A DNA stretch of 64,000 nt. Source: Panax quinquefolius. Lineage: Eukaryota > Streptophyta > Magnoliopsida > Apiales > Araliaceae. Location of the stretch: positions 86,322,862 to 86,386,861 of the forward strand of contig CM035166.1 in NCBI GenBank assembly GCA_020205615.1, in the 5' to 3' direction. The position numbers and the translations under genes were made by a program. The notes beneath the pieces are model-generated. The model ran no database searches. It was not told where the DNA came from and was given only the letters and a program-made list of their open reading frames with translations. Below are positions 11,448 to 23,250 of the stretch, piece after piece. How positions within the stretch are numbered: the first letter of the stretch is position 1; each line of letters opens with the position of its first letter.

Positions 11448-14130
11448 TGTGAGACCCCGGATTTTATGAATAAAGATTTAATTTTCTCGTTATTTTTTTA
11501 TTATTATTATGGTGTGGATTTGATATAATGTTATAGTTGTGGGTAGTATTTATAAATTTTGCAAAGTATGCAAGTTGTCATATTATATTCGATTGGTCGG
11601 GGAATATTTGTTTTATCAGGGAATATTCGTGCAACGGCACAATCATTGGTGGACCCCGTAACGGAATTATTGTCGGAATGAGAAAACGACATAAATATTT
11701 TATTAAAAATAACGGCGGAAGTTTTACCGTTAATACTGTTGAACTACTCGGTAATAAAGTACGATAATACTGGCGTGGTTGCATAAGAGTATACCAGATT
11801 AATTATTGATGCTTATGTGATAAGTCACTCGCTTTTGTTGGTATTATTAATGTAATAATATGTAAAATCTTTTATATAAAAATGTAATACTTTTATAAAG
11901 TTATTCTATAAATAGAATATATTATATTTTATTACGTATAATGTAGTGTTGTATAGTGTTTTGCATAGTAAAATCTTTTATATAAAATGTAATACTTTTA
12001 TAAAGTTATTTATTTTATTAGACAATAATTAAAATATATTATATTTTATTATGTATATAGTGTTTGCATAGTGCTCGATATAGTGTTTTGCATAGTAAAA
12101 TCTTTTATAAAGTTATTCGTTTTATTAGATTATAAATAGAATATATTATATTTTATTTAAAAGATTTTGCTTTAAATATGGACCGTCCGATTAAAGTGAA
12201 TCAAATCAAGACCTGTTCATGAGTTAGTTACTATTATGCAAATCCATTTTTCTATAAATAAGCTCATTCCTTCATTATTTTCTTACTTAATTCAATTGAA
12301 ACTCTAGAGAGATAAACTATAGAGAGAAAGAAAAAGAATTCTACTACTTCACTACTTATATATCCAAGACTCTTCTTCTTAAGGTAGGGGATATTATTTG
12401 TTGTACTCAGAAAGTATATTATTTGTTATACTCGTAAGGGGTACTCTTTCTTTCTTATTCATGAAGAGAACTTCGTTATTCCATTCTTTATTATTCATGT
12501 TGAATAACTCAGATACGCTGAGCTACCCTATACTTGGTGAATTTCTTTCGTTATTCCATTCTTTATTATTGTGTTGGAATAACTTTGTCTACATGCAAAG
12601 TCTTCGCATACATGGTGAAATTCTTCTATTATTATGTCTTTACTATTCATTGGAATATCACATGCATGCGTTTTTACGTGGGACCGGTTCCATCTTTATT
12701 GGTATTCTGTTGAATAACATTCATGCAATACCGCATGCATGGTGATTTTCATTGTTATTCCATTCTTTATTATTATTCAGCGGAATATCTTGTCTGTAAT
12801 GCGTTCTTGGGACTGGTTCCATTATTTATTATTACATTGGGAATAACTCATTCTGCGGTCTATCGAACGCATGGTGAATCCTTATGTTATTCCATTCTTT
12901 ATTATTCTATTGGAATAACTCGCATACATGTGGATTACCACATGGATGGTGAATGATCCTTCATTATTCATTACTTATTAAATTATGGAAATGATGCATT
13001 CACGTGGATTACCGCATGGTGCAAAAAATTCATTTGCAGTTCATATATTATTCTATTATACTCGGTTGGTTAAAGTTTTGACTTCTATACTCCATGAAAT
13101 TAGTGGAATATCCTTGATATTTGCGCTTCATCCAGTATCTTTTCATGGAAATATTCTTCTGAGCATTCTTGAATTTTACTCTACAAAGAAGAATCATGTT
13201 GACAATTTGGACGTTATTATTTCCTGGATAAATTAATTCTTGAACTTGTTTTATTGAATTATTAAGTCATTGTCATCATCCTCATGTTTATATTATGTTG
13301 AAAGTCATATGTGGCCTGTAGTGCATAGATGGACTTGGTATGATTATGACTAGGGATTATTCGGTATAATCATGACCGTAATGTTACAAATGATGTGGAA
13401 AAAGTCCTCATTGGTCCGTAGTGCATTGATGGACAGTTTTTGGTATGGTTATGGCTATGGATTCTCTTCGGCCAAGGGTGCAAAGATGAATTATTTTATG
13501 GCATGATCAGGACCGTTGATGAAAACATGATTATCTTTGGCCCGTGGTGCATGGATACTTCGTGGTCGTGATACTAAAGAATATCCTTGGCCTGTAGTGC
13601 AGGGATGATTTGATGATGTGGATTATATATTAAGTTGAGTCTCAGCGATAAAAGTGATGAAAAACCTTTTAAATCATAGAAGATAGTAGATTTTATTCCC
13701 TACTTGACTCTTCTAATGGATTGCTTGTTCCGCTGCAGTTAAACTTGATATTTGTTATATTGTATCAGTTTAACATTGTTGAAGGCTAATGATAATTTAT
13801 TCTGCATTATCTTAGTTATAATATTTCTTACTAGGCTAGTTGAGCTCACCCTTTCTTTCATTGTTCTCTTCAGGAAATGAGAACGTAGATGGGACTAGTC
13901 GGGGAACAGAGTGATGGTCCTAGATGGTGCATTAGTAGTCCTTACTATTCTGTGAAATAGTGTAATAATAAATGTAATGAGGACTCCATTGAGTGTGGAT
14001 ATTGTCTAGATGACAATATTTGTATTAAAACTCACAGCTCATGTTGTATATTAAGTTTGTATTTGAATTCTGTACCATGTATTTGGCGACTCAAGATGGG
14101 TGATGTATACCTAATTTTGGGGGCGTCACA
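11448..14130 (+). repeat. 3' LTR of element A'
   Basis: This LTR is 2683 bp, TGTGAGACCCC to GGGGGCGTCACA. The TATA box is at 12253-12260, the hairpin-unit array at about 12470-12960 and the second repeat block at about 13300-13610. It ends exactly against the polypurine tract of element A, which reads in the other direction. Confidence 0.93.
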
Positions 14131-14139
14131 CTCCCCTTC

Positions 14140-15561
14140 TTATGAAATTTCGCCCTCGAAATTAGGGTACATACCTGCTATGTCGAAGAGGTAAGGATAC
14201 CTTGATTTCATTTCAGATTCTAACTCCCAAGTCATTTCCTCAACATCGTGGTTTCTCCACAAAACTTTGACTTGAGGTATAACCTTGGAGCGTAGAATAT
14301 TTTCCTTCTTATCCAAGATTTGAACAGGAACCTCTTCATACGTCAAATCTTTCGCTATTAAATCTGTTCTGGCCCGAATAATGTGGTTCGGGTCTTCCAC
14401 ATATTTACGTAACATGGATATGTGAAAAACGTTATGAACACGAGACATACTTGGCGGTAAAGCGAGTCTATAGGCCACAGTTCCTACTCGATCGAGGATT
14501 AAAATTGGTCCGATGAATTGAGGATTAAGCTTTCCTCTCTTTCCAAATCTCGTAACTCCTTTCCATGGAGCAACACGTAATAACACATGATCTCCTATAT
14601 CGAATTCCACGTCCTTTCGATGAAGATCAGCATAACTCTTTTGTCGATCTTGTGAGGTTTTTATACGTTGTCGGATCGTTTGAATCTTTTTCATAGTCAT
14701 ACGTACCAACTCCGGTCCTAACAACGTTGTTTCACCCACCTCATCCCAGCATACTGGAGAACGAAACTTTCTTCCATACAATGCCTCAAATGGAGCCATG
14801 CCAATACTTGCTTGATAACTGTTGTTGTAGGTAAACTCCACCAATGGTAAGAACTTATCCCAACTTCCCTTGAAGTCAAGGACACGGAGTCTTAATAAAT
14901 CTTCAAGATTTTGAATAGTCCTCTCCGACTGCTCGTCCGTTTGAGGATGATATGCTGATCTAAATCGTAAATTTGTGCCCATAGCTTTCTGTAAACTAAC
15001 CCAAAATCATGAAGTGAATCTTGGGTCTCGATCAGAAACTATGGATACTAGAATACCATGCAGTCTTACAATCTCGTTTATGTACATACGAGCAAGACGT
15101 TCAAGTGTATAAGTTTCTCGTATCGATAAGAAATGAGCAGACTTGGTCAATCTATCAACAATGACCCAAATCACATCTATACCTTGAGAAACCTTAGGAA
15201 GGCCGTGAACGAAATCCATGGTAATGTGCTCCCACTTCCATTCTTGAATTTCAAGTGGTTGCAATGGACCTTTTGGTACTTGATGCTCTCGCTTTAACTC
15301 GTTGACAAGTTAGACACCTTGAGATAAAAAATATCTCTCTCTCTTCATATTGCTCCACTAAAATGTATGACGAATATCATGATACATTTTGGTACTCCCA
15401 AGATGGATTGCAAATGGTGTGTTGTGCGCCTCCATCATGATTTTATACTTTAAATCAGGGTCGTTAGGGACACAAAGTCTAGAGTTGACTCGAAGTATTC
15501 CTTCTTCATCGATTCTTGCTTCCGGCATAGCACCTTCTTGCACTTTCTTCCTCATACGCAT
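14140..15561 (-). pseudogene. Integrase and chromodomain-like tail of element A
   Basis: Three open pieces (15358-15561, 15007-15264, 14140-14982) are separated by stops or frameshifts. The zinc-binding region is represented by a CLTCQR block near 15310. The catalytic triad regions are visible: MDFVHGLP (first Asp), VSDRDPRF (second Asp) and TDEQSERTIQ (Glu). The C-terminal part has the GKRGKLNPQFIGP module, then RVHNVFHISMLRKY, and a chromodomain-like tail (KVIPQVKVLWRNHDVEE). Integrase joins the cDNA to chromosomal DNA; in chromoviruses the tail is thought to steer insertion to heterochromatin. The 280-codon last piece is well kept, suggesting a fairly recent insertion or frameshifts from sequencing noise. 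Confidence 0.88.
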
Positions 15562-15579
15562 CAGCTCTAGGTCTGTAGC

Positions 15580-16947
15580 TTAAGCAGCTTTAACTTTATC
15601 AATTAAAGTTGGTTCTACTCGTATATTCGCCATCATCACATGGATCCTTGGAGTCTTTAACTCTATCTCCATCCTTTGCAAGTCACACAAAATGGGCCTT
15701 TGTGTTGACAATATTGCACTCGTACTTGTATATGATCTTCTACTCAATGCGTCAGCTACCACGTTCGCTTTTCCAGGATGGTATTGGATGGTGTGATCAT
15801 AATCTTTCAATAGTTCAAGCCAACATCGTTGTCGCATGTTGAGTTCTTTTTGAGTGAAGAAATATTTGAGGCTTTTATGATCCGTAAAGATCTCCACCTT
15901 CTCCCCATACAAGTAATGCCTCCAAATTTTAAGTGCGGAAATAACAGCTGCTAACTCTAGGTCATGAGTAGGATAATTCCTCTCATATTCTTTGAGTTGT
16001 CTTGAGGCATAGGCTATGACTTTCCCATGTTGCATGAGAACACATCCCAACCCTTTGCCCGAAGCATCACTGTAGATGACAAATCCCTCCGAGCTAGATG
16101 GTATTGTCAGAACATATGCTTAAATGAGTCTCCTCTTGAGTTCTTGAAAACTCTTCTCACATTCTTCGCTCCAGCCGAACTTTATATCTTTCCGAGTCAG
16201 CTGAGTTAATGGAGTAGCTATTCGAGAAAATCCTTCCACGAATCTCTGATAATAACCAGCTAAGCCGAGAAAGCTACGTACTTCGGTCACTAATTTAGGT
16301 TGCTCCCAGCTTTGAATTGCTTCAATCTTTGTCGGGTCAACAGATATTCCATGACTTGATACTACGTGCCCAAGGAATACTACTTCCTTAAGCCAGAACT
16401 CACATTTCTTCAACTTGGCATAAAGCTTGTATTCACGAAGCTTTTGGAGTGTCAGCCTCAAGTGTTGCTCATGATCTTCACGGCTTTTGGAATAAATAAG
16501 GATGTCATCAATAAAGACGACAACAAAGTGATCCAAATATTCCTTGAATACTCGATTCATCATATCCATGAAGGCAGCAGGAGCATTAGTCAATCCAAAG
16601 GACATGACTAGGAATTCATAATGCCCGTACCGAGTTCTGAAAGTCGTCTTTGGAATGTAATTGGTTCTGATCTTCAATTGGTGATATCCGGAATGACGAT
16701 CAATCTTTGAAAAGAATTTGGCTACTTGCAACTGGTCAAACAGGTCATCGATACGTGGCAATGGGTACCTATTTTTGATGGAGACATGATTCAACTCCCG
16801 ATAATCAATACAAAGTCGCATACTCCCATCTTTCTTCTTCACGAATAGAACAAGAGCACCCCAAGGAGACGTACTAGGACGAATGAAACCAATGTCTAAC
16901 AATTCTTGTAATTGGGTCCTTAACTCCTGAAGTTCAATAGGAGCCAT
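15580..16947 (-). pseudogene. Reverse transcriptase and RNase H of element A
   Basis: The reverse transcriptase piece (16120-16947, 275 codons) has the gypsy blocks in order: [39 protein letters not shown], and the catalytic motif [10 protein letters not shown]. RNase H continues at 15580-16050 ([19 protein letters not shown], then [10 protein letters not shown] and [13 protein letters not shown]). The two are separated by a stop and frameshift at about 16051-16119. The place of the substrate-binding block normally reading LRSGYHQL has lost a residue match (RHSGYHQL). Together they copy the RNA into DNA and remove the template. The lineage match is Tekay/Del. Confidence 0.9.
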
Positions 16948-16973
16948 TCGATATGGGGCTTCGGAAATGGGTT

Positions 16974-17581
16974 TTATACCGGGTTCAAGGTCGATACAAA
17001 ATTCAATTTCACGCCGGGGTAGGCGGGGAAGTTCTTGGGGAATACGTCAAGGAATTTATTAACAATAGAAATATCATTCAAAACTGACGTACTTTTGTTT
17101 AGATCCGTGACATGAGCTAAGAAAGTTTGACATCCGTTTTTCAATAAACGAATAGCTTTATGGTTTGAGATGACCGTGATTGATTTTAATGGTGTGGTCG
17201 CTTGAATTCGCATAATAGGTTGATTAGGAATATGAAAGCTAACAACCTTACGAAAATAATCAATTTTAGCATGATGAGTAGTTAACCAATTAATCCCTAG
17301 AATCATATCAATGAAATAAGATCGACGGGTAATGTGAGGGTACCGATTTGAACCAAACAAGACTTATAAACAGTGGATGTAATGAAAGTTTCTCCCAACG
17401 AAGTTTCCACAGATAAGTCAAAGTCTAATTTCTCCGGAGTCAAATTTAATCGTTGAGCGCAAGTAGGAGAAATAAAAGAATGGGTAGAACCGATATCAAA
17501 TAAAGTATAGACTTCGCTAGAGTTTATGATAAGCTTACCCGTGATGACCTCATTCGCGTTCCTTGCTTTTTGGGAGGTCAC
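16974..17581 (-). pseudogene. Protease region of element A
   Basis: Two overlapping pieces (17303-17581 and 16974-17360) are offset by a frameshift near 17310. The retropepsin signature reads LFDIGSTHSFIS; Asp and Gly are present while the middle residue is Ile instead of Thr/Ser. The next block is ILGINWLTTHHA, and the linker to reverse transcriptase ([14 protein letters not shown]) follows. The frameshift removes about a dozen residues relative to the E copy at 34080-34110. It probably cannot make an active protease as sequenced. Confidence 0.82.
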
Positions 17582-17599
17582 AACAAACGCTCTCCCTTA

Positions 17600-18762
17600 C
17601 ACTACCGGCTTTGACTTTTTTGGGACGGCCTTTGGTGCCTCCATCCTGGCTGAACTTGTCTTTGGTGAACGACAAAATCGGGCTAAGTGACCTTCTCTTC
17701 CACAATTATAACATGCTTTGGACGGCATCGCACAGTTTAGACTGATGTGTCCCTCCCCTCCGCATTTGAAGCATATGATAGGTGGTCGTTCTCCTTCCTT
17801 AACAATTGGTCTTTGGTCTTTGACGTCTTTCCATCATTGTTGAATCTCCTCTTCTTGAAAAGTCTATTCTTATTGTTTTGGCCACGATTACCAAAGTGGT
17901 TACCACGCCGCTTTGTTGATTCCCTCCACGCTTGTTGTCACCGCTCGATGATCGCTTGCTCTCATTGAGTATTATCATTTTGTCATTTGCTCTCTTTTGG
18001 TTGCATTGACTCGTTATCGCGCTACTAAGCGAGCCCTATTTACAACATCTGAATACAAACACAGTTTATGAAAAATAAGATGTTGACGTATCTCCGGCTT
18101 TAAACCTCTTAAAAACATTCGCGTCATTCTCTCTTCATTATCCACCAAGTGGGATGTAAACCGAGACAACTCGGCAAACTTCGCTTCGTACATTTTGCGA
18201 CACGGTCATATTATTCTGCTCCAACTTGATGAACTCTACCTCTTTTATGTGACGAATACTTTCGGGAAAGTACTTGTCGTTGAATAGTTCTTGGAACTTC
18301 TCCCAAGACATCTTCAGTGCGGCAGGTTGAGTACGCTTTTACCGATTCCCACCCGATGTCTGCCGCCTCTCCTCAACATAAAGGCATCAAGGGAACCTTT
18401 TGCTCCTCAGAGCATCCCAAGACATCAAATATCTTGGTGATCTGCTTTATCCATGCTTCCGCCTTAAGTGGTTTTGGCTCTCCAATAAACTCCGGTGGTC
18501 CCGGCTCCTTGAATTGTTTAGCGGTGACCGTCAAGAGAGTTTCCGATGTTTCCACCTATATTTTGGACGGAGCCCGCTCTAAATCTCGCTATTGCATGAA
18601 TTGCATAAAGCCTCTGAACATTCCATCATTCATCATTTGGTCAGTGTTGTTGTTTGCATGAGGATTGTCACCTTCCTGATGCACATTATCCTGATTATTG
18701 ATATGTGGTGAATCAACGGTTGCCTGTGCTCCATTGCTATTCTCAACATTCTCGGATGTCAT
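17600..18762 (-). pseudogene. gag of element A
   Basis: Translation would start at the ATG at 18762 (MTSENVENSNG); the longer frame to 18780 lacks an ATG. An N-terminal piece (18589-18762) contains Asn-rich sequence. The next piece (18373-18555) holds the retrotransposon gag core (GPPEFIGEPKPLKAEAWIKQ). The remainder to 17600 is recognisable but frameshifted, and encodes a degraded CCHC zinc-knuckle region. Gag forms the particle and binds element RNA. Several breaks occur, so no full protein is expected. Confidence 0.8.
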
Positions 18763-18935
18763 TTTCAGATACTGCCACAAAACAAATGTTAATTGACATG
18801 TAACATATTATCCCTATATTCTGACCGACCAATTAAATACCAAATAAACTTAGGTAGGTCATACTAACGAAGGAATTCCCCGTCTCTCCCCTCCAAGTTC
18901 TATTCTCACATCTTAGCCAGGGATTATATGCCTAA

Positions 18936-18949
18936 GCTTTGATACCAAC
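18936..18949 (-). promoter_or_regulatory. Primer-binding site of element A
   Basis: On the minus strand GTTGGTATCAAAGC directly follows the 5' LTR end. It is the same initiator Met-tRNA type site as in A' and C. Confidence 0.8.
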
Positions 18950-20009
18950 TGTGACCCCCCAAAATCGGTATACATCACCTATTCTGAGTCGCCAAATACA
19001 TGGTACAAAATTCAAATACAACTTAATTATACAACAGTCGTGTAAAATACGACTAAACATATGCTGTGAGTTTTAATACAAATATTGTCATCTAGACAAT
19101 ATAAAAACTCAATGGGGTCCTCATTACATTTATTATCACACTATTTCATAGAATAGTGAGGACTACTAATGCTATTATCTGGATCATCACTCTGTTCCCC
19201 GACTAGTCTCTGCTACGTTCTCATTTCCTGAAGAGAACAATGAAAGCAAAAGGGTGAGCTCAACTAGCCCAGTAAGAAATATTATGACTAAGATAATGCA
19301 GAATAAATTATCATTAGCCTTCAACAGTGTTAAAGCGATAAAATATAACAAACATCAAGTTTAAGCTATAATGAACAAGCAATCCATTAGAAGAGTCAAG
19401 TAAAGAATAAAATCTACTATCTTCTATGATTTAAAAGGTTTTCATGACTTTTATCATTTGAGACTCGACTTAATAAATAATCCACATCATCCCCACTTTT
19501 ACGCCGAGGATATTCATTAGTATCACAACCACAAATTATCCATGCACCATAGCCAAGGATATTCATGTATTCATCAATGGTCATGATCATGCTAACAACT
19601 GTTCATAAATGAACTACGGGCTAATGAGGACTTTTTCCACATCATGTGTAACATTACGGTCATGATTACACCGAATAATTCCTAGTCATAATCATACCAA
19701 GTCCATCTATGCACTACAGGCCACAGATGACTTTCAACATAATATAAATATGAGGATGATGACAAGGATATAAGAATTCAATAAAACAAGTTCAAGAATT
19801 AATTTATCCAGAACTAATAATGTCCAAATTGTCAACATTATACTTCTTTGTAGAGTAACACTCAAGAATTCTCAGAAGAATATTTCCATGAAAAGATACT
19901 GGATGAAGCGCAAATATCAAAGATATTCCACTAATTTCATGGAGTATAAAAGTCAAAACTTTAACCAACTGAGTATAATAAAGAATGGAATAACAAAAGA
20001 AATCACCAG

Positions 20010-20380
20010 GCATGCGATAGACCGCACATATAGGTTATTCCAACAGAATAATAAATAACGGAACCAGGTCATGCGTAAACGCATGGACAGGATAGTCCAA
20101 CAGAATAATAAATAATGGAACTAGGTCATGTATAACGCACAGACAGGATGTTCCAACAGAATAATAAATAATAGAACCGAGTCGTGTGTAAACGCACAGA
20201 CAGGATGTTCCAACAGAATAATAAACAACGGAACCAGGTCATGCGTAAACGCACAGACAGGATGTTCTAACAGAATAATAAATAATGGAATAACAGAAGA
20301 ATTTCACCAAGTATAGGGTATCCCGCGTATACAGGTTATTTCAATAGAATAATAAAGAATGGAATAACAAAAGAATTTCA
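20010..20380 (-). repeat. Tandem 57-bp hairpin units in the A 5' LTR
   Basis: Four units start with GGAAC-like sequence at about 20061, 20118, 20174 and 20231, a period of 56-57 bp. In the clearest unit an inner perfect palindrome CATGCGTAAACGCATG sits inside outer arms GGAAC..GTTCC. The flanking units have arms GTTATTCCA..TGGAATAAC or close variants. The array lies 250-600 bp downstream of the TATA box in the direction of transcription. Confidence 0.8.
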
Positions 20381-20621
20381 CCAATAAGAAAGAAGGAATA
20401 CCCCTAACAAGTACAACAAATAATATCTCTTCTACAGTAAAAAGAAGAGTATTCAATTTGGTAGAGGCGAGGATATACTCAAAGAAAACTTGCAGACCAC
20501 GCTCAAAGCTTTCTTAAATTCTAAAGAAATACACTCAAGATTATAGAAGAAGAACTCTCTCTATAGTTTCTCTCTCTAGAGTTTCAGTGAATTCGTAAGA
20601 AATAATGAAGGAATGAGCTTC

Positions 20622-20629
20622 TATTTATA
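20622..20629 (-). promoter_or_regulatory. TATA box of the A 5' LTR
   Basis: TATAAATA on the minus strand lies within CTATAAATAGAAGC, conserved in position with the other A-type LTRs. Confidence 0.65.
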
Positions 20630-21654
20630 GAAGAATGGACTGCATAGTAACTAATTCATGAACGGTCCAGATTGATTTACTTTAAATGGACGGTCCAGAT
20701 TGGTTTACAATAAAATATAATATATTCTATTTATAATCTAATAAAACGAATAACTTTATAAAAAGATTTTACTATGCAAACACTATATCTGTGCACTATG
20801 TAAAAACACTATGTATAATAAAATATAATATATTCTAATTATTGTCTAATAAAGCATGTATAACTTTATAAAAGTATTACATTTTATATAAAAGATTTTA
20901 CTATTAGTCTAATAAAACGAATAACTTTATAAAAGTATTACATTTTTATATATAAAGCTTTTTTGTTTTATTACATTAATAATACTAATAAAACAAAACT
21001 CATCATCATTATTATAATTCACAATATTAATCGACCGAGTGTCGTTCCAGGAAAAAGGGGATTTCAATAAGGATTTCTCCCCATTGGTAGCCGCAATTAG
21101 GTGACCAAACCTCTCCTCGATGAGAACTTCTAGACATCGTTAATATTGTAAATAATAATATTAATAACTTTGTCATCTCAATTATTGATTATAAAATATT
21201 GACAATAATTGAATCAAATAACGTGAGATACTATACAAAGCAATTCTTTGTAACAATAAATGAACAAAAGCGAGTGACTTCTCACGTAAGCATCAATAAT
21301 CAATCATCGTAGTGCTCTCTTTGTAACTACGCAGTATTCTTGTACTTTTAACACCGGGTGTTTCAACGGTTAACAATAAAACTTTCGCCGTTATTTTTAT
21401 AAAGTATTTTTGTCGTTTTCTTAATCCGACAATAATTCCGTTGTGGGGTCCACCAATAATTGTGCTGTTGTACGAATATTCCCTGTTAAAACGAATATTC
21501 CCCGACCAATCGAATATTATATAACAACTTGCGTACTTTTCAAAATTTATAAATATTACCCACAACTATAACATTATATCAAATTCATTCCATAATATTC
21601 AAAAATGATATTTATAGAAAATTCATCTTTATTCATAAAAGTTGGGGTCTTACA

Positions 21655-22109
21655 ATAACCGTTAATTTATATATATAATATATATCCGTATGAATCCAAC
21701 CATTATCCTTTTAACTAACATATATATAATACACTAACTATTATATTATATAGAGAAAAGTTAACAGGATATCCCATAAAGATGATTCATGGTTATCACG
21801 TGAATGCTTCCCACCAGAAACTTTAAAAAAATATATCACTTGGATAACCCACGTGAATCATGATCACTTCGCGAACCATGTGATGTGCAATACTATTTTC
21901 TCTTGATTCACGTAATTATATATATACTAATAGTACAACACTTAATACTTGCCATCAATTACCATGGATTCAGCAAAAATAAAATCAGCATTCGCGATTT
22001 TTTTTTATTTTATAAATTTTATATAACAAAATTATGCCCAATAAAATTGTTCTACACACATATTAATTTACATATCAAATTAAAACAATTAATAATTCGC
22101 ATAAAGGTT
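21655..22109 (-). mobile_element. Leader segment of the copia element next to its primer site
   Basis: This AT-rich non-coding sequence lies between the element A duplication and the copia primer site. The strings TCACGTGAA/CACGTGAATCATG recur near 21797, 21850 and 21860, giving small G-box-like palindromes. No protein is supported. Confidence 0.5.
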
Positions 22110-22124
22110 TGGCTCTGATACCAC
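22110..22124 (-). promoter_or_regulatory. Primer-binding site of the copia element
   Basis: The minus strand reads GTGGTATCAGAGCCA directly after an LTR end CCTAACA. This is an excellent match to the initiator Met-tRNA complement and fixes the element's orientation. Confidence 0.9.
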
Positions 22125-22474
22125 TGTTAGGTTTGTAATATTCATGAACGCAATCAAATTACACAAAATAAGTGAAAACGTGTAAAAAACAGAGTTTAAA
22201 ATTTTACAAACCATATACCCGGATCATCCTTTATGCACAATTATTAATTAAACGAAAAGATATGAAGAACACGAATCATACCCTTGAAGATTCGAACTTC
22301 CTCAGGTATAAGTTCACCTCCAATCCTTTTCGCGTTCAACTTGAATCCACCGGGTTTGGTTCATTCCTTTGATCAACGTTAGCCACCCAAGTGTTTGGCC
22401 TCTAGAAGTGATCCACCAAGAAATAATAAAGATTTAAGAAGATGGGTGTTTGACAAAACCCTAGTTTTCTATCT

Positions 22475-23250
22475 CACTACAAGAAATCAGACAAAAAATG
22501 ACGTTAAAATTTGTCACATAAAATTCATTTTTCGTCACTAAAGCATTTGGTGACGATTGTTAATCGTCACAGAGACCGTCACCGTGTGAGCGTGGTATTA
22601 GGTATATTTGACACTATTTGATGTCGTCACTAAATGTTTTAACTTATGGTGATGATCTACATCATTGTCACTATAATTAATTACTTTTAGTGACGTTAAT
22701 AGTGTCACTATTTGAATGAAACTTTCGTCACTCTATATTATGTTTCGTCATCAAAACTTGGTGCATTAAATGACAAAAATTATTTTTTGTCATTAAATGA
22801 TATTGTTTTAGTGACGAAAATATGTTACTCTATTTAAATCATCTAATTTTAATGACGACAATATTATCATATTTATGATTATTCTTTTGTCATGTTATTG
22901 TGTTTATCGTCACCAAAAATAAGAAAATAAATGACGACAGAACAATTCGTCACCTAATAATATATTTAACATGACAATTATGTCGTTGTCATTTCATATT
23001 TTAAATAATATTACAAAATAATTTGTCACCAAAGAGTTATTTTTTGGGACACATTTTTCAATGTCACTAATTGAATACTTATGGTGACGATACATCTCGT
23101 CACAAAAAGAGTTACTAATAGTGACAAAATTAGTTGTTGTAACTAAATGAATATATAACAGTGACGATATACACATGTCAAATACATGTCACAACACAGG
23201 TCAAATAAGCAACATGTCACAACACAGGTCAAATACAACATGTCATATAA
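22475..23250. repeat. Left subterminal repeat region of the CACTA element
   Basis: Many copies of GTGACGA/TCGTCAC-like motifs occur in both orientations (for example GACGTTAAAATTTGTCAC). In En/Spm-type elements such arrays are transposase-binding sites; here that is inferred from position. A direct repeat with CATGTCACAACACAGGTCAAAT occurs at about 23187 and 23213. Confidence 0.75.

Larger units (their letters stand above)
3817..14130 (+). mobile_element. Element A': Tekay-type gypsy deletion derivative (plus), nested in A
   Basis: LTRs at 3817-6548 and 11448-14130 begin TGTGAGACCCC and end GGGGGCGTCACA. The flanks share CTCC (3813-3816 and 14131-14134), giving a 4-bp or imperfect 5-bp target duplication. 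Removing 3817-14130 restores the polypurine tract of element A. Internal content runs from primer site to a coiled-coil gag-like frame, protease, scraps of pol, polypurine tract. Most reverse transcriptase, RNase H and integrase sequence is missing, so it is non-autonomous. A solo LTR (7449-10009) is nested in it. Confidence 0.92.
1129..21654 (-). mobile_element. Element A: Tekay-type Ty3/gypsy LTR retrotransposon (minus), split by A'
   Basis: The element is bounded by TG..CA LTRs and a perfect 5-bp target duplication ATAAC (1124-1128 and 21655-21659). Reading the minus strand, the order is 5' LTR 18950-21654, primer site, gag, protease, reverse transcriptase/RNase H, integrase with chromodomain-like tail, polypurine tract and 3' LTR 1129-3810. 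Without the nested insertion it would be about 10.2 kb, normal for a Tekay/Del chromovirus. The open frames are interrupted, so this copy is not autonomous. It lies in the leader of a minus-strand copia element. Confidence 0.93.
18950..21654 (-). repeat. 5' LTR of element A
   Basis: This LTR is 2705 bp. The minus strand begins TGTAAGACCCC at 21654 and ends GGGGTCACA at 18950. It is colinear with 1129-3810. It carries the clearest hairpin-unit array of the window (about 20010-20380) and the TATA box at 20622-20629. ATAAC follows at 21655-21659 as target duplication. Confidence 0.94.

Noticed and set aside
15389..16611. Several plus-strand open frames opposite element A pol
   Set aside because: They are shadows of the well-supported minus-strand integrase, RNase H and reverse transcriptase.
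20128..20316. A plus-strand open frame with 19-residue repeats (CVNAQTGCSNRIINN)
   Set aside because: It lies antisense across the 57-bp LTR hairpin array; the protein repeat is just the DNA repeat read in frame (57 = 3 x 19). No start context or copy conservation.
20010..20380. CRISPR-like regular repeats
   Set aside because: The units are contiguous tandem copies inside a plant retrotransposon LTR, with no unique spacers and no cas genes.
22110..22124. Initiator Met-tRNA gene
   Set aside because: Only the 3' tRNA complement is present, immediately after an LTR end; it is a primer-binding site. The same applies to the other primer sites.
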